64,000 bases of DNA from Methylobacillus rhizosphaerae (lineage in GTDB: Bacteria > Pseudomonadota > Gammaproteobacteria > Burkholderiales > Methylophilaceae): positions 79,904-143,903 of the forward strand of contig NZ_FZOA01000008.1 of the NCBI RefSeq assembly GCF_900187985.1. The letters are read 5' to 3'. How positions within the stretch are numbered: position 1 is the stretch's first letter; each line of letters starts with the position of its first letter. The notes under the pieces were generated by a model. The model ran no database searches. It saw only the letters and a program-made list of their open reading frames with translations, and was not told the origin of the DNA. Below are positions 60,601 through 64,000 of the stretch, piece after piece. The position numbers and the translations under genes were made by a program.

Positions 60601-63600
60601 ATGCAGGTGTCGATGCTATCCACATCGGCCACTCAACAGTCACTGGCAACCGTAGCGGACATACTGGTGCTTTCCGCCGTGGTACAACGCTTATCGGTGA
60701 CAACGCCAACTCGCAGGGCCTGTATTCCACGGTGATCGGTAACAGCAACAACCTGCTGGTTAACCAGAACATCCAGGCTACTGGCCTGCTTGGAGCGCAG
60801 TTCGTCGCGCAGGGTGCTTTCTCTAACATTACAGGGGCCTACAACACCGTGGGCACACGTGGCACTTCCGCCACGGATACCACGACCAACAACAAGACGT
60901 TCAGCGGCGTTGCCGTCACCGTGACTGGCTCAGCCAACAACGTGCAGGACAGCAATGGCGCATTGGTCGCTGGTTATGGCAACACCATCACCAATTCCTA
61001 CGATGATCAGATTAATGTTAGTGGCATTCATGAGTCGATCAACCCCAACGCCATTTCTGACTTGATCCGTAACAACGATACCAAGCTCGGTCAAGTGGGC
61101 GTGATCGGTGCGGGCAACACGCTGGATAACGGCAACAACGTGCTGGTGACAGGCATGCACAGCAATGTGTCCAACGCCAAGATGTCCTCAGTGCAGGGTT
61201 TTGAAAATGAAGCCTCCGATATCGAGAATGTTTCCATCGCCGGTGCAGGGAACAAGGTCACTGGCGCTACAGACAGCTTCATCGCGGGCAACGACAACAC
61301 CATCAACGATGTCAGCAACGTCATGGCCGTGGGTAGCGGCCAGGAGCTCGACGGCACCAGCCAGAGCGTGCTGCTGGGTGATCGCATTGCCTTCGATGGC
61401 ACACAGGCGGTCGCCATTGGTGACGACACCAAGGTGGCTGATCAGGCAGTTGCTGTTGGCGTAACAGCGCAGGCACTGGGTGAGAAGAGTATTGCTATAG
61501 GTTACGATGCGATTGCAACAGGTTCTGTTGCAACAGGCGCCTCTGCACGTGCCGGTAACGGCGGTGCGGCATTCGGTGATGGTGCAGTAGCAACATACCT
61601 GGGCGGCGCAACGACAGCCGGTACAGTGGCTGGCGCAGCACTTGGCCAAAATGCCTCGGCTGATGTTTCCGGCGCAGTTGCGCTGGGTACTGGTGCTACA
61701 GTTACTGCCGAAAACAGTGTTGCATTGGGTGCAGGCAGCGTGGCAGATGGTGCTACGCTGGGTGATAGTCCTTATCAACCGCTGGATGCCAATGGTGATC
61801 CTATTCCTGTCGCAGGTACTTCACCGGTGGGTGAAGTCAGCGTAGGGACGGCAGGTAGCGAACGTCGTATTACCAATGTGGCCGCTGGTTCGGCGGACAC
61901 GGATGCCGTGAACGTAAGTCAGTTGGCTGCAACTGCTGCTGCTGCAACTTCCAAGGTAGCAGCAGGCACCAACGTCAACGACGTTGCTCAAACAGTGAAC
62001 GCTGACGGCAGCACCACCTACACCGTGAATGCGGATGGTGCAACTGCCTCTGCTGGTTCCAGCTATGTCACCGTGGCAGCGGGCGCGAAAGATGCCAACA
62101 ACGTCACCGACTACGAAGTGGATGTAGCCCAGAACGTCAAGGACGCCGTTGATGCAGTTGAGAACGACGGCCTGACCTTCACCGGCGACAGCGGTACTAC
62201 TGGCACCAAGAAACTGGGTGACACCGTAGCTGTCAATGGTGATGACAACATCACCACCACAGCGGATGCTGACGGCGTGAAAGTTGCTCTGAACCAGGAC
62301 CTCAACGTCACTAGCGTCACTACTGGTAACACCATGATCAACAATGATGGTCTGACCATTATTGGTGGCCCAAGCATTACCAACGTGGGTATCAACGCCG
62401 GTGGCACTACCATCACCAACGTAGCAGCCGGTGTGAACAACACCGACGCTGTCAACGTAAGCCAATTGACCGAAGCCGCTGCTGCAGCGACCTCCAAGGT
62501 TGAAGCAGGCACCAACGTCAATGACGTCGCTCAAACAGTGAACGCTGACGGTAGCACCACCTACACCGTCAACGCAGATGGCACCAGTGCCTCTGCTGGC
62601 TCCAGCTACGTCACCGTGGCTGCTGGTACCAAAGACGCTAACAACGTTACCGACTACGAAGTTGATGTAGCACAGAACGTCAAGGACGCAGTTGATGCAG
62701 TTGAGAACGACGGCCTGACCTTCACCGGCGACAGCGGTACTACTGGCACCAAGAAACTGGGTGACACCGTAGCTGTCAATGGTGATGACAACATCACCAC
62801 CACAGCAGACGCTGACGGCGTGAAGGTGGCATTGAATCCAAACCTCAACGTCACTAGCGTTACCACCGGCAACACCATGATCAACAATGATGGTCTGACC
62901 ATTATTGGTGGCCCAAGCATTACCAACGTGGGTATCAACGCCGGTGGTACTACTATCACTAATGTGGCTGCTGGTGTAAATGATACTGATGCGGTGAACG
63001 TGAGCCAGCTCAACGACGTGTCCACAGCAGCTAATGCTGGCTGGAACGTCAGTGCGCAAGGTGCTAATTCGACCAATGTTGGCCCTGAGAGCACGACTGG
63101 CACCGATGTTGATCTGAACAACGCCGATGGCAACATCGTGGTGAGCAAGGCAGCGGATAGCAACGACGTTACCTTTGATCTGGCAAACGACCTGACAGTG
63201 AACAACAGCATCACTGTCAACGGTGGCACCACGATCACTGGCGACACCGTGACTACGACCAACGTCAATACCACTAACCTGACTGCTGGCGACAACTTCT
63301 ATGTTGACAACAGCGGTGCGCACTATGATGGCCCGATCACTGAAGGCGACCACGTCGTTAACAAGAACTATGTGGACAACTCAGTGACCGAATTGGCAGA
63401 TACCCCACTGGCCTTTGCTGGTGACACTGGTACCAACGTCGAGCGCAAACTGGGCGAGACCTTGAATGTGAAGGGCGGCGCAACCGGCAACCTGACCGAA
63501 GGCAACATCGGTGTGGATGCAGATGGCAGCGATACCCTGAACATTAAACTGGCTGAGAATGTTGACCTGGGAAGCAGCGGTAGCGTTACGACTGGCAACA

Positions 63601-64000
63601 CTGTCATCAACAATGACGGCCTGACTATCAATGGTGGCCCTAGCGTCACTACAGGTGGTATCAACGTCAACAACACCAAGATCACCAATGTGGCAGCGGG
63701 TACTGACGCTACTGATGCGGTGAACGTGAGCCAGTTGAATGACGCTGCCGCAGCAGCGACCACCAAGGTTGCAGCAGGCACCAACGTCAATGACGTGGCA
63801 GAAAGCACCAACGCTGACGGCAGCAAGACCTACACCGTCAACGCTAACGGCACTACTGCTTCGGCAGGTTCTACTGCAGTGACAGTGACAGCGGGCGCGA
63901 AGGATGCGAACAACGTTACTGATTACCAAGTTGACCTGGCGCAACAGACCAAGGACGACATTGCCCAAGGTGTGGAAGCTAATGACACTGTGAACAATAA
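57603..64000 (+). CDS. Giant trimeric autotransporter adhesin, C-terminus outside the window
   Basis: An uninterrupted frame of more than 2130 codons runs from ATG 57603 (GGGAGG ribosome site 7 bp upstream) off the window. The N-terminus is long and basic (MGRDRNAFEAGRKV, then KGLRRRIMSALRRATRV), with a hydrophobic core VGMVLAGLSAPAQA near residue 90 as the likely signal peptide. The passenger is a YadA-like head of many SIAIG/AVALG-type repeats, then necks of the form ITNVAAG..DTDAVNVSQL at about 58655, 59979, 61868, 62410, 62953 and 63680, separating heads and stalks. The beta-barrel anchor is not reached. Likely surface adhesion or autoaggregation. Composition is mosaic: about 58130-59560 is much richer in GC. 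Confidence 0.95.
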   Translation, partial: MGRDRNAFEAGRKVFNKGLRRRIMSALRRATRVLGMNRDNLALGINLGAGSGVVPAVAAGSASTKSSGICCGLTAVGMVLAGLSAPAQADVVIDGFMSVISPTGISCARPGSTGPWTCQIPKGNGGFATLGNITGATGADAVAYASSWASSNLGQNSIAFGFGDLQASGDNAIAIGNDASAEPERSIAIGYGAWVANDPDSIAIGTNSEVYVESSIALGNEAKTRNDYSGTIGTNSVVNGTQSYAIGNDNQLGAFYYSGLSDAFVLGNRVSLSAEYDDPLVHGAVALGSDTRVTVPGGVALGRYAVASTAEGVAGYVPPGATAAQAAAITATTGTLAAVSVGDAANGQYRQITGVAAGAADSDAVNVAQLRAVSSSAAAGAVHYYSVNDNGVVGGNYDNDGATGPNSLAAGVSAKAAGIGSIAMGYEANAYAGGVSIGYGAGKNSTPTATNQQANVWIGDNAGANSSGSNNLAIGTANSGTVVLGNSNTAVGQTAGTRVTGDSNTALGGSAGGNVYGFSNTALGSMAGQFVGSAAINSSRNTAVGLQSGAYVNGDSNVAMGDTSGWGTKGSRNVAIGRWAGNGAVYEGGFPDETKGTVTNRTIAIGDSAWTYASQAVAIGYGAKSKAVNAIAIGTGAQATGVSSISIGTGNVVTGDRSGAIGDPTTINGSGTYSLGNDNGTIDANNSGVVGNDNTITGALEGVRVVGNSNTVSAGGAMVLGNNATVSEADGVALGSDTTVSHAGSVALGANSVADGSTLGNDAYSPTGDLADIEGTAPVGEVSVGSSGNERRVTNVAAGAEDTDAVNVSQLKAAQDEATTHYYDVNSTATGTGSNYDNDGALGANSMAAGANASTTAAASNGTAIGTSSLASASGATALGYSSLASGANSISLGDSTAAAADSIAAGRGANVAAAAANGTAIGYNTSVTGARGVAIGTQVSAAVTTAGSQSVGIGAGARATGTNAIALGTYSLAGNNSVALGSNADATQVGTIAIGETAYAGVDAIHIGHSTVTGNRSGHTGAFRRGTTLIGDNANSQGLYSTVIGNSNNLLVNQNIQATGLLGAQFVAQGAFSNITGAYNTVGTRGTSATDTTTNNKTFSGVAVTVTGSANNVQDSNGALVAGYGNTITNSYDDQINVSGIHESINPNAISDLIRNNDTKLGQVGVIGAGNTLDNGNNVLVTGMHSNVSNAKMSSVQGFENEASDIENVSIAGAGNKVTGATDSFIAGNDNTINDVSNVMAVGSGQELDGTSQSVLLGDRIAFDGTQAVAIGDDTKVADQAVAVGVTAQALGEKSIAIGYDAIATGSVATGASARAGNGGAAFGDGAVATYLGGATTAGTVAGAALGQNASADVSGAVALGTGATVTAENSVALGAGSVADGATLGDSPYQPLDANGDPIPVAGTSPVGEVSVGTAGSERRITNVAAGSADTDAVNVSQLAATAAAATSKVAAGTNVNDVAQTVNADGSTTYTVNADGATASAGSSYVTVAAGAKDANNVTDYEVDVAQNVKDAVDAVENDGLTFTGDSGTTGTKKLGDTVAVNGDDNITTTADADGVKVALNQDLNVTSVTTGNTMINNDGLTIIGGPSITNVGINAGGTTITNVAAGVNNTDAVNVSQLTEAAAAATSKVEAGTNVNDVAQTVNADGSTTYTVNADGTSASAGSSYVTVAAGTKDANNVTDYEVDVAQNVKDAVDAVENDGLTFTGDSGTTGTKKLGDTVAVNGDDNITTTADADGVKVALNPNLNVTSVTTGNTMINNDGLTIIGGPSITNVGINAGGTTITNVAAGVNDTDAVNVSQLNDVSTAANAGWNVSAQGANSTNVGPESTTGTDVDLNNADGNIVVSKAADSNDVTFDLANDLTVNNSITVNGGTTITGDTVTTTNVNTTNLTAGDNFYVDNSGAHYDGPITEGDHVVNKNYVDNSVTELADTPLAFAGDTGTNVERKLGETLNVKGGATGNLTEGNIGVDADGSDTLNIKLAENVDLGSSGSVTTGNTVINNDGLTINGGPSVTTGGINVNNTKITNVAAGTDATDAVNVSQLNDAAAAATTKVAAGTNVNDVAESTNADGSKTYTVNANGTTASAGSTAVTVTAGAKDANNVTDYQVDLAQQTKDDIAQGVEANDTVNN
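61953..62495 (+). repeat. Adhesin stalk tandem repeat, copy 1 (543 bp)
   Basis: A 181-codon unit beginning KVAAGTNVNDVAQTVNADGS and ending just after a neck DAVNVSQL. Copy 2 begins exactly 543 bp later. Two blocks (62148-62263, 116 nt, and about 77 nt near 62330-62407) are identical between copies, including silent positions, while flanking parts differ at many silent sites. Confidence 0.9.
62496..62990 (+). repeat. Adhesin stalk tandem repeat, copy 2
   Basis: Second copy of the 181-codon unit, beginning KVEAGTNVNDVAQTVNADGS. It follows copy 1 without spacer and diverges after the neck near 62990. A third, more diverged unit start (KVAAGTNVNDVAEST) occurs at 63765. The repeats would favour length variation by recombination. 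Confidence 0.88.

Noticed and set aside
61821..63353. A 510-codon minus-strand frame with internal repeats
   Set aside because: Its repeats simply reflect the duplicated adhesin stalk on the other strand; no start signal or family match.

Overview
The window is a stretch of a moderately GC-rich Gram-negative chromosome. It carries a methanol-oxidation accessory cluster (mxaRSACKL) beside betaproteobacterial housekeeping genes such as glyA-nrdR-ribD, pyrG-kdsA-eno-ftsB, nadE-glnB and scpAB-rluB. That combination points to an obligate or restricted methylotroph of the Methylophilaceae (Methylobacillus, Methylovorus or Methylophilus type). This placement is inferred from gene content and protein character; no database was searched.

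Layout. 1-3.9 kb: minus-strand genes for a phosphomannomutase (cut by the window edge), IscX, an Old Yellow Enzyme and a class I fumarase. 4.1-15.0 kb: a plus-strand run of glyA, nrdR, ribD, a TatD nuclease, mtnA, nnr, pyrG, kdsA (metal-dependent type), eno and ftsB. Between tatD and mtnA lies an AT-rich gap with DnaA-box-like 9-mers. 15-18 kb: ygfZ/ygfX back to back, then small unknown membrane or exported proteins and a 505-bp gap holding a possible broken micro-gene. 18.1-23.4 kb: the tightly packed mxaRSACKL operon (one MoxR-type AAA+ ATPase, three von Willebrand A proteins, MxaA and MxaK), with no methanol dehydrogenase structural genes nearby. 23.6-34.4 kb: fabA-fabB, a MocR regulator, ppiA/serB, sucCD, an exported ankyrin protein, nadE-glnB, a DUF486 protein and a VOC protein. 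34.5-45.8 kb: a cytochrome c-FTR1 iron permease fusion, an M61 peptidase, a parvulin, bolA-yciI-yciB, RNase AM, yciO, an M50 peptidase, scpA-scpB-rluB and a DUF202 protein. 45.8-53.6 kb: prmB-dapE-arsC-like, dapD, an M48 lipoprotein, a DUF488 protein, xseA, dsbB and cysM.

From about 53.6 kb the window becomes accessory in character. It holds a meso-diaminopimelate dehydrogenase that duplicates a function already provided through dapD/dapE, a VapC toxin with only a short upstream frame where an antitoxin would be, a complete ParDE pair with a likely operator, a 5'-truncated aquaporin gene and the first 2132 codons of a very large trimeric autotransporter adhesin that runs off the window. The adhesin is a compositional mosaic: a GC-rich head segment is embedded in sequence of ordinary composition. 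It also contains a 543-bp tandem duplication with patches of perfect nucleotide identity.

No tRNA, rRNA, CRISPR array or intact insertion sequence was recognised. Several intrinsic terminators, one good sigma70-like promoter (pyrG) and one strongly structured candidate RNA downstream of dapD were found by eye.
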